Numbered from the stretch's first letter, positions 53,858 through 63,668 are shown. The stretch is 64,000 nucleotides of DNA from RPQJ01 sp963778185 (GCA_963778185.1 CAVZTF010000002.1:1-64000), one strand, 5' to 3'. Numbers and translations are program-made. The notes: a model not told the origin generated them from the sequence alone.

Positions 53858-53983
53858 GCGCGGGCACCCGGCTTCCGGGGCGGGTTCCGGCAACCGGCGT
53901 GAATCCATCCCTGGAGCCTCCGGGCGCGCCGTCCATGGCGCGCACGGTTGCCGGAACCCGCCCCGGAAGCCGGATACCCGCGC
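53858..53983 (+). repeat. Palindromic element, copy C (dapC-dapD gap)
   Basis: A 126-bp element 23 nt after dapC. The 38-nt arms (53858-53895 and 53946-53983; left arm begins GCGCGGGCACCCGGCTTCCG) pair with two mismatches. The 50-nt core (53896-53945) begins GGCGTGAATCCATCCCTGGA and continues GCCTCCGGGCGCGCCGTCC then ATGGCGCGCAC. The core matches copies B and D almost base for base; the arms do not. Confidence 0.9.
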
Positions 53984-54001
53984 CGCGACGCGGCGCTCCG
54001 C

Positions 54002-54117
54002 GGCCGAGCGGGCCCGGGGAGCGTCCGGGCAGCCGTGCGCGGCATGGATGCCGCGCCCGGAGGCTCCAGGGATGGATTCACGCCGTCTGCCCGGAAGCTC
54101 CCCGGGACCGCCCGGCC
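54002..54117 (-). repeat. Palindromic element, copy D (dapC-dapD gap)
   Basis: A 116-bp element inverted relative to copy C and 18 nt from it. The 34-nt arms (54002-54035 and 54084-54117) pair with four mismatches. The core (54036-54083) reads on the minus strand GTGAATCCATCCCTGGAGCC then TCCGGGCGCGGCATCCATG and CCGCGCA. It ends about 90 nt before the dapD start. Confidence 0.88.
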
Positions 54118-54208
54118 GCCTCTGGAACGCGCACGACAGTGCCGGCGTAAGCAACCGCGATTACGCTATTCTTTGCAATTCGGATCTGAACCAACCGCCG
54201 AGACCGAC

Positions 54209-55042
<834 letters not shown>

Positions 55043-55045
55043 CGC

Positions 55046-55753
55046 CTAAACCGGCCTGACCTTCTTCCCGGCCGGCCGTCCCTCGATCATGTAGAGCACC
55101 TGCTCGGACACGTTCTTCGCGTGGTCGCCGACGCGCTCGAGGCCCTTGAGCGCGAACACCGTGTCGATCGTGGCCTTGATGAACTGCTGGTCCTCCATCA
55201 CGAAGGTCATCAGCTGGCGCAGGGCCGCAGCGAACTCCTCGTCGAGCTCCGCGTCGCGCAGCAGCACTTCGCGTGCCAGCTCCGGGCTGGCCTCGTCGAG
55301 CGCACGCACGGCGTTGCGCAGCATGGCGACGGACAGGTCGGCCATGTGCCGCAGGTATCGCGCGACGGCGACGACCGGGTCGTGGGCGGACACGGCGCCG
55401 ACCCGCGCCGCGAAGCGCGCGATCTTCTTGGACTCGTCGCCGACGCGCTCGAGCTCGAGGCTGGCGCGCGACATGGCGCGGACCATGCGCAGGTCGTTGG
55501 CGACCGGCTGGTGCAGGGCGATGAAGTTCTGGGTCAGGCTGTCGAGCCGGGCGTCGTAGTCGTTCACCAGCGGCTCGCGCGAGAGCACCAGCCCGGCGAG
55601 CCGGGCGTCGCGCTCGAGCAGCGCCTTGACGGCGCTCGAGACCTGGTCGATCGCGAGGCCACCCATCTCGACCACGTGCATCCGCAGGTCGATGAGTCCC
55701 TGGTCCACGGACTTCTGGATGTGTCCCTCGACGGGATCGGTCGTGGCGCCCAC
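55046..55753 (-). CDS. phoU: Phosphate-signalling regulator PhoU, copy 1
   Basis: The 235-residue all-helical protein has two PhoU repeats, each with the metal-cluster motif: LELERVGDESKKIARFAA near residue 105 and LKGLERVGDHAKNVSEQVLY near 205. It links the Pst transporter to the PhoR kinase and keeps the Pho regulon off when phosphate is sufficient. It is the last gene of the leftward pstSCAB-phoU operon, 10 nt after pstB, and converges on dapD with a 3-nt gap. Confidence 0.95.
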   Translation of the reverse strand: MGATTDPVEGHIQKSVDQGLIDLRMHVVEMGGLAIDQVSSAVKALLERDARLAGLVLSREPLVNDYDARLDSLTQNFIALHQPVANDLRMVRAMSRASLELERVGDESKKIARFAARVGAVSAHDPVVAVARYLRHMADLSVAMLRNAVRALDEASPELAREVLLRDAELDEEFAAALRQLMTFVMEDQQFIKATIDTVFALKGLERVGDHAKNVSEQVLYMIEGRPAGKKVRPV

Positions 55754-55763
55754 GTCTGCTCCG

Positions 55764-56594
55764 TCAGCCGTAACGGCCCGTGATGTAGTCCTCGGTGGCT
55801 TTCTTTGCCGGGTTGGTGAAGATCTTCGAGGTCGCGTCCACCTCCACCAGCTCGCCGAGGTACATGAACGCCGTGAAATCCGACACGCGCGCGGCCTGCT
55901 GCATGTTGTGCGTGACGATCAGGACGGTCACCCGCTCGCGCAACTCGGTGATCAGCTCCTCGATCTTCGCGGTGGCGATCGGGTCGAGCGCCGAGGTGGG
56001 CTCGTCGAACAGCAGCAGTTCCGGCTCGGTCGCCAGCGCGCGGGCGATGCACAGGCGTTGCATCTGGCCGCCCGAGAGCGCCAGGGCCGAATCCTCCAGC
56101 CGGTCCTTCACCTCGTCCCAGATCGCGGCGCCGCGCAGCGCCTGCTCGACGCGCTCGGCAAGATCGGTTCGATTCCTGATGCCGCGCAGGCGCAGCCCGT
56201 ACGCGACGTTCTCGAACACCGTCTTCGGAAAGGGGTTCGGCTTCTGGAACACCATGCCGATTCGCATCCGCACCTCGATGGGGTCGGTCTCCGGACCCAC
56301 GAGGTTCACGTCGTCCGGCCGCAGCGTGATCGCGCCCTGGTACTTCGTGTCGGGCTGCAGGTCGTGCATGCGGTTGAAACATCGCAGGAACGTGCTCTTG
56401 CCGCAGCCCGACGGCCCGATCAGCGCCGTGACCTGGCGCTCCGGGATGGTCAGGTCGAGGTTCTTCAGCGCCTGGTTCGTGCCGTACCAGAAATTCAGGC
56501 CCGCCGCGATCGCCTTCGGGGGATTCGCGCGCGTCGGCTGGCGGTCCTCGAGGGCGATGGCCATCGAGGGGGTCGCGGGTCTCTGCGTGGTCAT
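55764..56594 (-). CDS. pstB: Phosphate ABC transporter ATPase
   Basis: The 276-residue ATPase has Walker A ALIGPSGCGKSTFLRCFNRM, the Q-loop in IGMVFQKPNPFPKTVFENVA (the PstB-specific NPFP-x-T/S motif), signature ALSGGQMQRLCIARALA, Walker B LLLFDEPTSALDP and the H-loop in LIVTHNMQQAARVSD. ATG 56594 is used; a GTG at 56603 overlapping the pstA stop is possible. Confidence 0.96.
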   Translation of the reverse strand: MTTQRPATPSMAIALEDRQPTRANPPKAIAAGLNFWYGTNQALKNLDLTIPERQVTALIGPSGCGKSTFLRCFNRMHDLQPDTKYQGAITLRPDDVNLVGPETDPIEVRMRIGMVFQKPNPFPKTVFENVAYGLRLRGIRNRTDLAERVEQALRGAAIWDEVKDRLEDSALALSGGQMQRLCIARALATEPELLLFDEPTSALDPIATAKIEELITELRERVTVLIVTHNMQQAARVSDFTAFMYLGELVEVDATSKIFTNPAKKATEDYITGRYG

Positions 56595-56599
56595 CGTGC

Positions 56600-57532
56600 T
56601 CACCAGTTGATCTTCTTGCGGAAGCGGTAGCGGATCCAGATCGCCACCGCGTTCATGGCCAGGGACATTCCGAGCAGGATGGCTCCCGCGGCGGCCGCGT
56701 TCGCCTGGAACGCCTGGTCGGGCCGCGAGATCCAGTTGAACATCTGGATCGGCATCGCCGTGAATTCGCTCTTCAGCCACTCGAAGCTGAGGAAGGGGAA
56801 CTCCCCGGTGACCGGGGACGGCGGCAGGAAGGCGATGAAGGACAAGGCGCCGATCGTGATGATGGGTGCCGTCTCGCCGATCGCGCGGGACAGGCCGAGG
56901 ATCAGGCCGGTCAGGATGCCGCCGGTGGAGTACGGCAGCACGTGGTCCTTGGTGACCTCCCAGCGCGTGGCGCCGAGGCCGTAGGCCGCCTCGCGGATGG
57001 CCTTCGGCACCGAACGCAGGGCCTCGCGAGTCGCCACGATCACGATGGGAAGGATCAGCAGCGCCAGCGTGAGGCCGGCCGAGAGGATGCTCTGGCCGAA
57101 GTCGAACTTGTAGACGAAGAGCCCGAGCGCCAGCAGCCCGTAGACGATCGAAGGCACGCCGGCGAGGTTCGTGACGTTGATCTCGATGACGCCGCTGAAC
57201 CAGTTCTTCGGCGCGTACTCTTCCAGGTAGATCGCCGCGGCCACGCCCACCGGCAGGGCAGCGAGCATGGTCACGAACATGATGAGCGTCGTGCCCACCA
57301 TCGGCGAGAGGATGCCGGCCCGCTCCGCCTTGCGCGACGGGAAGGACGTGAAGAAGTCCCAGCCGAAGCGCGACGCGCCCCGGCTGACGAGGTCGAGGAA
57401 CATGACCGCGAGCAGGCCGAGGCAGACGACCAGGATGAGCAGCCCGACGATCACGAAGACCTTGTCGAGCTGCTTGCGCCAGGCGAGACCCCTGCGGATC
57501 TCGGCCAGCGTCACGGTAGCCGGGACGGACAT
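56600..57532 (-). CDS. pstA: Phosphate ABC transporter permease PstA
   Basis: The 310-residue inner-membrane protein has six transmembrane segments and the permease coupling motif REAAYGLGATRWEVTKDHVL. IYLEEYAPKNWFSGVIEINV and LAGVPSIVYGLLALGLFV are characteristic PstA blocks. It starts at 57532, sharing a base with the pstC stop (TGATG), which implies coupled translation of the two permease subunits. Confidence 0.95.
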   Translation of the reverse strand: MSVPATVTLAEIRRGLAWRKQLDKVFVIVGLLILVVCLGLLAVMFLDLVSRGASRFGWDFFTSFPSRKAERAGILSPMVGTTLIMFVTMLAALPVGVAAAIYLEEYAPKNWFSGVIEINVTNLAGVPSIVYGLLALGLFVYKFDFGQSILSAGLTLALLILPIVIVATREALRSVPKAIREAAYGLGATRWEVTKDHVLPYSTGGILTGLILGLSRAIGETAPIITIGALSFIAFLPPSPVTGEFPFLSFEWLKSEFTAMPIQMFNWISRPDQAFQANAAAAGAILLGMSLAMNAVAIWIRYRFRKKINW

Positions 57533-58458
57533 CAGTAGGCCTCCCTGAACCTGCGCGTCAGGAAGAAGCCGATGACGTTGAACACCAGCGTCATCAGCAT
57601 GAGGACCAGCCCCGCGGCGAAGATGCTCTGGTAACCGATGCTGCCGTGCGGCAGGTCGCCGAGGCTCACCTGCACGATGTAGGCAGTGATGGTCGCGGCC
57701 GGTTCGGTCGGGTTGAACGTCAGGTTGGGCTGCATGCCTGCGGCGATGGCGACGACCATGGTCTCGCCTACCGCACGCGAGATGCCGAGGATGTAGGCCG
57801 CCGCGAGGCCGGAGAATGCGCCTGGCACCACCACTTTGAGTGCCGTCTGCAACCGGGTGGCCCCCATCGCGTAGGAACCCTCGCGCATGTAGCGCGGCAC
57901 GGCGCGCATCGCGTCCTCGCTCACGGAGGCCACGTACGGCACGATCATCAGGCCGATGACGAGGCCGGCGCTCAGCATGTTGAACCCGGGCAGTTCGGGG
58001 AAGATCTTCTGCAGGGCCGGAGTGACCATCAGCAGCGCGAAATACCCGTACACCACCGTGGGCACGGCGCCCAGCAGTTCGAGGATGGGCTTCACCGTCT
58101 CGCGCAAGCGGTACGGCGCGAATTCGGAGAGATAGATCGCGATGATCGTGCCGAGCGGTATCGCGACCGCGAGGGCCACGCCCGTCACGGTCAGCGTGCC
58201 CGCCACCAGGGGCATGATGCCGTAGCGGGCATCTGCGAACAGCGGCGTCCACATGGTGTCGGTCAGGAAGTCCTTGATCGAGACGTGCTCGAAGAAGAAC
58301 GAGGACTCGTAGAACAGGATGAAGACGATGGCGACCGTGGTGAACACGGCCACGAGGCCCGCGGCGAGCAGGAACAACTCGATGACGCGATCGCGCCCCT
58401 TGCGATAGCCGAGGGACGAGAATGCACTCGGTGACCGCACGGCGGTGGACTGGCTCAT
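57532..58458 (-). CDS. pstC: Phosphate ABC transporter permease PstC
   Basis: The 308-residue permease has a short N-terminal cytoplasmic part, six membrane spans and the coupling motif MREGSYAMGATRLQTALKVV. YLSEFAPYRLRETVKPILEL and LGAVPTVVYGYFALL parallel the PstA blocks. It is separated from pstS by 146 nt with a hairpin, so the binding protein can be made in excess over the membrane parts. Confidence 0.95.
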   Translation of the reverse strand: MSQSTAVRSPSAFSSLGYRKGRDRVIELFLLAAGLVAVFTTVAIVFILFYESSFFFEHVSIKDFLTDTMWTPLFADARYGIMPLVAGTLTVTGVALAVAIPLGTIIAIYLSEFAPYRLRETVKPILELLGAVPTVVYGYFALLMVTPALQKIFPELPGFNMLSAGLVIGLMIVPYVASVSEDAMRAVPRYMREGSYAMGATRLQTALKVVVPGAFSGLAAAYILGISRAVGETMVVAIAAGMQPNLTFNPTEPAATITAYIVQVSLGDLPHGSIGYQSIFAAGLVLMLMTLVFNVIGFFLTRRFREAY

Positions 58459-58552
58459 GGGCCCGGACCCCTTCCCCTATCTCGTTTCGTGACGGTGGAC
58501 GCCTACTCTAACCCGATCCCCCGGCGCGGATCGACCGTGGCAGATCGCAGGT

Positions 58553-58580
58553 CGGGGAAGGGCCTCGCGACCCCTCCCCG
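58553..58580 (-). terminator. Hairpin between pstS and pstC, possible attenuator
   Basis: CGGGGAAGGG-8 nt-CCCCTCCCCG forms a stable stem with one mismatch, 25 nt beyond the pstS stop. No T run follows in the direction of transcription, so I read it as an mRNA-stabilising or attenuating hairpin rather than a full terminator. Confidence 0.4.
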
Positions 58581-58604
58581 TCCCGCCTCGAGCCGTGGTT
58601 CCGG

Positions 58605-59606
58605 TCAGAGCTTGGCTTCCATCGACAGGAGTTTGTCGATCGTGATGCCGACCTGGGGCACGCCGCCGAACACCGTGCCGAGCTTCCTGTCGGTGAAGTG
58701 CTTGAAGGCGAGTGAATAGGCGTTCTTCGGCAGCGGCACGTAGCCGACTTCCGCGACGAGATCCGCGCCCTCGGTCATCATGAACTGCACGAACTCGCGC
58801 ACCTCGGGGCGGGCCATCGAGGCCTCCTTGACGTACACGAACAGCGGGCGGGACAGAGGGCTGTAGGTGCCGTTGATGACGTTCTCGACGCTCGGGGCCA
58901 CCGGGCCCTTGCCGCCGTCGATGGACACGGCGCGCATCTTGTCCTTGTGCGCGGCGTAGTACGCGAAGCCGAAGTAGCCGATGCCATTCTTGTTGTTCTC
59001 GACGCCCTGCACCAGCGTGTTGTCGTCCTCGCTCGCGGTGTAGTCGCCGCGGCTGGACTTCGCCTTGCCCGTCACGGCCTCGGTGAAGTAGTCGAAGGTG
59101 CCCGAGTCGGCGCCCGGCCCGAACAGCATGAGCTTGTCGGCAGGGTACTCGGCCCGCACCTGCTTCCAGGTGTTGATGCGGCCCTGTGCCGCCGGCTCCC
59201 ACATCTTCTTCAGGTCCGCCACGGTCATGGTCTTGACCCAGGTGTTCTTCGGGTTCACGACGACTGTCAGCGCATCGAACGCCACCGGCATCTCGATGTA
59301 CTTGATGCCGGCCTTGCGGCAGACTTCCATTTCTTCCTTCGAGATGGGACGCGAGGCGTTGGCCATGTCCGTTTCGCCCCGGCAGAACTTCTTGAAACCA
59401 CCTCCGGTGCCCGAGACGCCGACCGTCACGCGGACCTTGCCGCGCTTCTGGATCTGGAACTCCTCGGCATAGGCCTCGGAGATCGGGAACACGGTGCTCG
59501 AGCCGTCGACCTTGATCGCGGCCTGCGCGTGGGCGAGCTGCGGGATCGCGGCGGACATGACGCCGGCGACGACCGCCGGGATACCGATTTTCTGCCACAA
59601 CTTCAT
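58605..59606 (-). CDS. pstS: Periplasmic phosphate-binding protein PstS
   Basis: The 333-residue protein has a signal peptide (1 to about 27, ending AHAQA) and the phosphate-binding loops KVDGSSTVFPISEAYAEEFQ, VGVSGTGGGFKKFCRGETDM and GPGADSGTFDYFTEAVTG. ATG 59606 is chosen because it starts the signal peptide. The frame is open further upstream, but that part runs through the Pho-box region. First gene of the leftward pst operon. Confidence 0.96.
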   Translation of the reverse strand: MKLWQKIGIPAVVAGVMSAAIPQLAHAQAAIKVDGSSTVFPISEAYAEEFQIQKRGKVRVTVGVSGTGGGFKKFCRGETDMANASRPISKEEMEVCRKAGIKYIEMPVAFDALTVVVNPKNTWVKTMTVADLKKMWEPAAQGRINTWKQVRAEYPADKLMLFGPGADSGTFDYFTEAVTGKAKSSRGDYTASEDDNTLVQGVENNKNGIGYFGFAYYAAHKDKMRAVSIDGGKGPVAPSVENVINGTYSPLSRPLFVYVKEASMARPEVREFVQFMMTEGADLVAEVGYVPLPKNAYSLAFKHFTDRKLGTVFGGVPQVGITIDKLLSMEAKL

Positions 59607-59678
59607 GGAGTTAACCCTCTGCAGGTGAACGGTGGATAAAGGCCAGGACCTTGGGTGGCGCGAAGTCTGGCGCAGCGA

Positions 59679-59697
59679 TGTGACAGCCGTATGACAA
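59679..59697 (-). promoter_or_regulatory. Pho box upstream of pstS
   Basis: Read leftward: TTGTCAT-ACGG-CTGTCAC, two 7-bp PhoB half-sites with the standard 4-nt spacer, 73 nt upstream of the pstS start. It fits the known consensus CTGTCAT-N4-CTGTCAC at all but one base. PhoB-dependent induction on phosphate limitation is inferred. Confidence 0.8.
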
Positions 59698-59803
59698 GCC
59701 GAAAAACGGTTGGGACCACGGCCGCCACTCCGTAAGATACCGGCCGGAATCACCCCCTCATCGCTCGCCACGGCCTCGCCCGGGCACGACTCTTTACAAC
59801 TGC

Positions 59804-60943
59804 ATGTCAACCACGCTGGCCCTCGCCGAAGACCTGCTCCGCCGTCCCTCCGTCAGCCCGGAGGACCACGGTTGCCTCGACGTGATTGCCGCGCGCCTCG
59901 CGCCGCTCGGATTCGTGAACGAGCGACTCACGTTCGGCCCGGTGGACAATCTATGGGCGCGGCGCGGACGGGCGGGCCCGGTGCTCTGCTTTGCCGGGCA
60001 CACCGACGTGGTCCCCACGGGTCCCCGCGAGGAATGGCAGACCGATCCCTTCGAGCCCGTGGTGCGGGACGGCGTCCTGTACGGCCGCGGCTCGGCCGAC
60101 ATGAAGACGAGCCTCGCCGCCATGGTCACGGCGACGGAACGCTTCATCGCGCACCACCCGGGCCACCGGGGGTCCCTCGCCTTCCTGTTCACGAGCGACG
60201 AGGAAGGCCCATCCGTGGACGGCACGCGGCGAGTCATGCAGATCCTCGAGGGGCGCAGCGAGAAGATCGACTGGTGCGTGGTCGGCGAGCCGACCAGCGA
60301 CCGGCTGCTCGGCGACACGATCAAGATCGGTCGGCGTGGCTCGCTCTCGGGGCGGCTGACCGTGCACGGGGTCCAGGGCCACATCGCCTACCCCCACCTG
60401 GCGCACAACCCCGTCCATGCCTTCGCCCCGGCGCTGGCCGAGCTCGTTGCGCGTCACTGGGACGAAGGCAACGCTTTCTTCCAGCCGACCACGTTCCAGG
60501 TCTCGAACATCGCGGCGGGGACCGGTGCCCCGAACGTCGTCCCGGGCGAGCTCAATGTCCGCTTCAATCTGCGCTTCTCGACCGAGCAGACCGTCGAGAG
60601 CCTGCAACGCACGGTGCTCGGCATCCTCGATGCGCACGGCGTCAACCACACGCTCAACTGGTTCGTCTCGGGGCTGCCGTTCCTCACCCAGCCCGGACAC
60701 CTCACCGAGACGGTGGCCGCGGCGGTACACGAACTGACCGGCCGCCGCCCCGCCTTCTCGACCACCGGCGGCACCTCGGACGGCCGTTTCATCGCCCCCA
60801 CTGGCGCGCAGGTGGTCGAGCTCGGCGTCGTGAACGCCACGATTCACAAAGTGAACGAGTGCGTCCGCGTCGAGGACGTGGATGTGCTCAGCCGGATGTA
60901 CGAGCGGGTGATGGAGCGGCTCCTGGCGAAGCCGGGAGCCTGA
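59804..60943 (+). CDS. dapE: Succinyl-diaminopimelate desuccinylase
   Basis: The 379-residue di-zinc M20-type enzyme shows all ligands: His in LCFAGHTDVVPTGPREEWQ, Asp in YGRGSADMKTSLAAMV, Glu pair in FTSDEEGPSVDGTRRVM, and the late His in the C-terminal NATIHKVNECVRVEDVDVL. ATG 59804 begins MSTTLALAEDLLRRPSVSP. It is the only rightward gene between the two leftward phosphate blocks. It completes the dapC-dapD-dapE succinylase branch in this window and ends where the convergent dsbB begins. Confidence 0.95.
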   Translation: MSTTLALAEDLLRRPSVSPEDHGCLDVIAARLAPLGFVNERLTFGPVDNLWARRGRAGPVLCFAGHTDVVPTGPREEWQTDPFEPVVRDGVLYGRGSADMKTSLAAMVTATERFIAHHPGHRGSLAFLFTSDEEGPSVDGTRRVMQILEGRSEKIDWCVVGEPTSDRLLGDTIKIGRRGSLSGRLTVHGVQGHIAYPHLAHNPVHAFAPALAELVARHWDEGNAFFQPTTFQVSNIAAGTGAPNVVPGELNVRFNLRFSTEQTVESLQRTVLGILDAHGVNHTLNWFVSGLPFLTQPGHLTETVAAAVHELTGRRPAFSTTGGTSDGRFIAPTGAQVVELGVVNATIHKVNECVRVEDVDVLSRMYERVMERLLAKPGA

Positions 60944-61459
60944 TCAGCCGGTGCGCCGATGACCGAACCAGTTCACCAGCACACCCCAGGTGCCGATGCC
61001 CACCAGTGTCATCAGCACCCACGTGGGCATGTTTAGGCTGAGGAACGTCCAGTCGATCTTGGCGCACTCGCCCGAGCCGGCCAGGACCTTGCCGAGCACC
61101 TCGTGGAGCGGCAGCACGTCCATCATGTAGTCGAGGCTCGCGCCGCATTCGGCGACGGTCCCCGGCGGCTGCGCGATGATCCACATGTGACGGGCGGCGA
61201 TCAGGATGCCCGAAAGTGCGGCGAGGTCGATGAGCACGCCGTAGACGCGCGCGCCACGGTCGCCAGGGTCGTGGACGAACGCCGCCACGAACAGCACGCC
61301 CGCGGCCATCACCGCCACGCGCTGCAGGATGCAGAGCGGGCACGGCTCGAGGCCCATTCCGTACTGGACATAGAGCGCGTAGGCGATCAGCGCGGCACAG
61401 GCGACCGCGCCGAGCAGGTTGCCGGTGCGGCGGGTGAGCCAGGCAGGCAGCGTTCCCAT
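60944..61459 (-). CDS. dsbB: Disulfide-bond oxidoreductase DsbB
   Basis: The 171-residue inner-membrane protein has four transmembrane helices and the two DsbB cysteine pairs: C40-C43 in MGLEPCPLCILQRVAVM and C105/C132 in VAECGASLDYMMDVLPL and GSGECAKIDWTFL. It re-oxidises DsbA and passes electrons to quinones. ATG 61459 lies next to the phoU2 stop; the frame before it is shadow. No dsbA is in the window. Confidence 0.93.
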   Translation of the reverse strand: MGTLPAWLTRRTGNLLGAVACAALIAYALYVQYGMGLEPCPLCILQRVAVMAAGVLFVAAFVHDPGDRGARVYGVLIDLAALSGILIAARHMWIIAQPPGTVAECGASLDYMMDVLPLHEVLGKVLAGSGECAKIDWTFLSLNMPTWVLMTLVGIGTWGVLVNWFGHRRTG

Positions 61460-61460
61460 C

Positions 61461-62204
61461 TCAGGGCGTGCTGGCCGTGCGCGCCGCGCGGACGGCGGCG
61501 ATCTGCTGCTCGACGTCCTCGAGGCGCACGTGGCGCACATCCTTGCCGAGCACCATGAAGATCACGTACTCGCAGATGTTCTTGGCGTGGTCCCCGATGC
61601 GCTCGAGCGCACGCGCGACCCACAGGACGTCGAGTGCGCGGCGGATGGCGCGCGGGTCTTCCATCATGAACGTGATGCACTGGCGCTGGATGGCGTCGTA
61701 CTCCTCGTCCACCACGCGGTCCTTGCGGGCCACCTCCAGCGCGGCGTCGGTGTCGAAGCGGGCGAAGGCGTCGAGGGCGCCGTGCACCATGTCGGCGACC
61801 TGCTCGCCGATGTGCTTGATCTCGCGATAGCGGTCCGCCGGGCGCTCGACGCCCGCCAGCCGCGCGGCAATGTGGCCGAGCTTTTCGGCCTCGTCGCCGA
61901 TGCGTTCGAGGTCGGTGATGGTCTTGATGACCGCCACGATCAATCGCAGGTCCGAGGCCGTGGGGCCGCGGGTCGCCAGGATCCGGCTGCAGTCGTCGTC
62001 GATCGCGACTTCCATCGCGTTGACCCTGTGGTCCTGGCGCGCGACCTCCTCGCCGAGGCGGCTGTCGCCCTCGTAGAGGGCCTTGATGCCGTTCTGCAGC
62101 TGCTGCTCGACCAGGCCGCCCATCTGCAGCACGCCCGCGCGGACGCCCTCCAGGTCGGCATTGAAGCGGCTCAGGATGTGGTGCGAAAGATCGGACTTTT
62201 CCAT
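61461..62204 (-). CDS. phoU: Phosphate-signalling regulator PhoU, copy 2
   Basis: The 247-residue PhoU paralogue has both metal-cluster repeats (ITDLERIGDEAEKLGHIAAR near 120, ALERIGDHAKNICEYVIFM near 215) and a distinct N-terminus (SDLSHHILSRFNADLEGVRA). It differs clearly from copy 1 (for example YMIEGR against FMVLGKD after the second repeat). It sits in the phoR-porin-phoU2 block rather than with pst, so the two copies may answer different inputs. Confidence 0.93.
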   Translation of the reverse strand: MEKSDLSHHILSRFNADLEGVRAGVLQMGGLVEQQLQNGIKALYEGDSRLGEEVARQDHRVNAMEVAIDDDCSRILATRGPTASDLRLIVAVIKTITDLERIGDEAEKLGHIAARLAGVERPADRYREIKHIGEQVADMVHGALDAFARFDTDAALEVARKDRVVDEEYDAIQRQCITFMMEDPRAIRRALDVLWVARALERIGDHAKNICEYVIFMVLGKDVRHVRLEDVEQQIAAVRAARTASTP

Positions 62205-62263
62205 GCGTCCCTCCGGGGATCGCGCTCGGATATACAGCAGCGCCGTTGCAGTATCAAGAAAAA

Positions 62264-62289
62264 GCCCCTGCCGCCGGAGCGGCAGGGGC
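62264..62289 (-). terminator. Terminator of the porin gene
   Basis: GCCCCTGCCGC-4 nt-GCGGCAGGGGC, an 11-bp stem, followed leftward by TTTTTCTTG. It lies 15 nt beyond the porin stop and 60 nt before phoU2. It should end most porin transcripts, with phoU2 read by leak-through or its own promoter. Confidence 0.85.
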
Positions 62290-62303
62290 CTCGGGGGCGG
62301 ACT

Positions 62304-63668
62304 TCAGAACTTGTAGTTGAGGTCGAGCTGCAGACGGTTGTAGTCGAGCTCGGTGCCCACGTCCTTGTTGAGCGTGTTGATGAAGTAGGTCGCGTTGACC
62401 GTGAAGTTCCTCACCGGAGCGTAGCCGCCCTTCAGCACCCAGCCCTCCGAGTCGGTCTTGCCGTCGCCGAAGTCGGAGTCGATCAACTGGGCGAACAGCG
62501 CGTCCTTGTCGAGCGACTGGTAGAAGGCGCCCGCCTCCCACGTCCGCGGGTTGCCCGCCTTGCCGAGCGTGAAGCCCGCCGCGTAGGCGGTGTCGTACTC
62601 GACGCCGGAGGCCATGTTCTGCGCGTAGTTGGCCCACAACGTCAGCGGCAGGTCGCGAACCATCAGGCCCATCTGGGCCGCCACGTCCAGAACCTCGTAG
62701 TCGTAGGTGAGCAGGTTCGTGGTGCTGGGAGCGACCTGGTAGGTCGTGTTGCCGTTCGAACTGTTTGCGTACAGCGGTGACCGGTCCTGGCACGCGCCAC
62801 AGTCATAGTAGTGCGCCGCGAGGCGCGTCTCACCGCCGAACAGCGGGAACTTGAGGCCGGCCTGGAGGCCGAATACGCCGGTGTCCGCGTTTGCGGCGTC
62901 CGGGTCCGCGTTGTAGTTCTCAGTGATCCACATGCCATAGGCCGTACCGAAAAGCATGCCGCGCTCGAACTTCACCGCGCCGCCCTCGAAGTTGTAGTCG
63001 CCGTCGTAGAACAGCGTCTGGCCCGGGCGCCAGATCGACCACGCCTGCTTGCCGAGGACGGCGTTGGCCCCCGGCATGAACTTCCAGTCCACGTAGGCCA
63101 TGTCGACGCCGATCGACTTGCGGGTGCTGGAGGAGCCGAGCGTCTGGTTGGACGAGCGTGGGTCGTCCCCGCCCGTAGCGAGCAGGAGGGTGGCGGTCAC
63201 GTTGTCGGTGACTTTCGCGTCGACCCCGAATCGAGCGCGGATGCGCTGCCGCTCGCGGTCGGCCGCGTCCTCGGCCTCGCCGCTCACGACGCGCTCCGAC
63301 GCGATGCTCTCGTGGCGGTACCGGAGGTCGCCGCGCAGCTTGATCTTGGTCGCCCAGTCGGCACCCTTGACCTTGGCGATCTCGTTCGACGCCACGGCCG
63401 CTTCCTCGCGCGATTCGCGCGCCTGCGACTTGAGGTAGTCGGTCTCGGCGTCGCGGCGCTCGACCGTCGCCTTCAGCTCGGCGTTCTCGGTCGTGAGCGT
63501 GGCGTTCGCCGCCTCGAGCCTGTTCAGGCGGTCGGCCAGCGCGGTCATCTGCGCCTGCATGGCCTGGAGTTCGGCCTTCGTGGCCGTGCCCTTCGACTGG
63601 GCATAGGCGTCGGTTGCGGCAAGCGCGAGCACGCTGGTCATCGCCGTCGCAAGCAAGGTGTTTCTCAC
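62304..63668 (-). CDS. Putative porin with N-terminal coiled coil
   Basis: The 454-residue protein has a signal peptide (1-23, ending AYAQ) and a periplasmic coiled coil (about 28-95, MQAQMTALADRLNRLEAANA with heptad spacing) that would reach the peptidoglycan or trimerise. A beta-barrel follows (LRGDLRYRHESIASERV onwards), ending in the aromatic LQLDLNYKF. This is the layout of the putative-porin family common in these bacteria. A Pho-box-like site directly upstream and flanking phoR and phoU2 suggest a phosphate-starvation porin (OprP/OprO role), but its selectivity cannot be read from the sequence. Confidence 0.87.
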   Translation of the reverse strand: MRNTLLATAMTSVLALAATDAYAQSKGTATKAELQAMQAQMTALADRLNRLEAANATLTTENAELKATVERRDAETDYLKSQARESREEAAVASNEIAKVKGADWATKIKLRGDLRYRHESIASERVVSGEAEDAADRERQRIRARFGVDAKVTDNVTATLLLATGGDDPRSSNQTLGSSSTRKSIGVDMAYVDWKFMPGANAVLGKQAWSIWRPGQTLFYDGDYNFEGGAVKFERGMLFGTAYGMWITENYNADPDAANADTGVFGLQAGLKFPLFGGETRLAAHYYDCGACQDRSPLYANSSNGNTTYQVAPSTTNLLTYDYEVLDVAAQMGLMVRDLPLTLWANYAQNMASGVEYDTAYAAGFTLGKAGNPRTWEAGAFYQSLDKDALFAQLIDSDFGDGKTDSEGWVLKGGYAPVRNFTVNATYFINTLNKDVGTELDYNRLQLDLNYKF

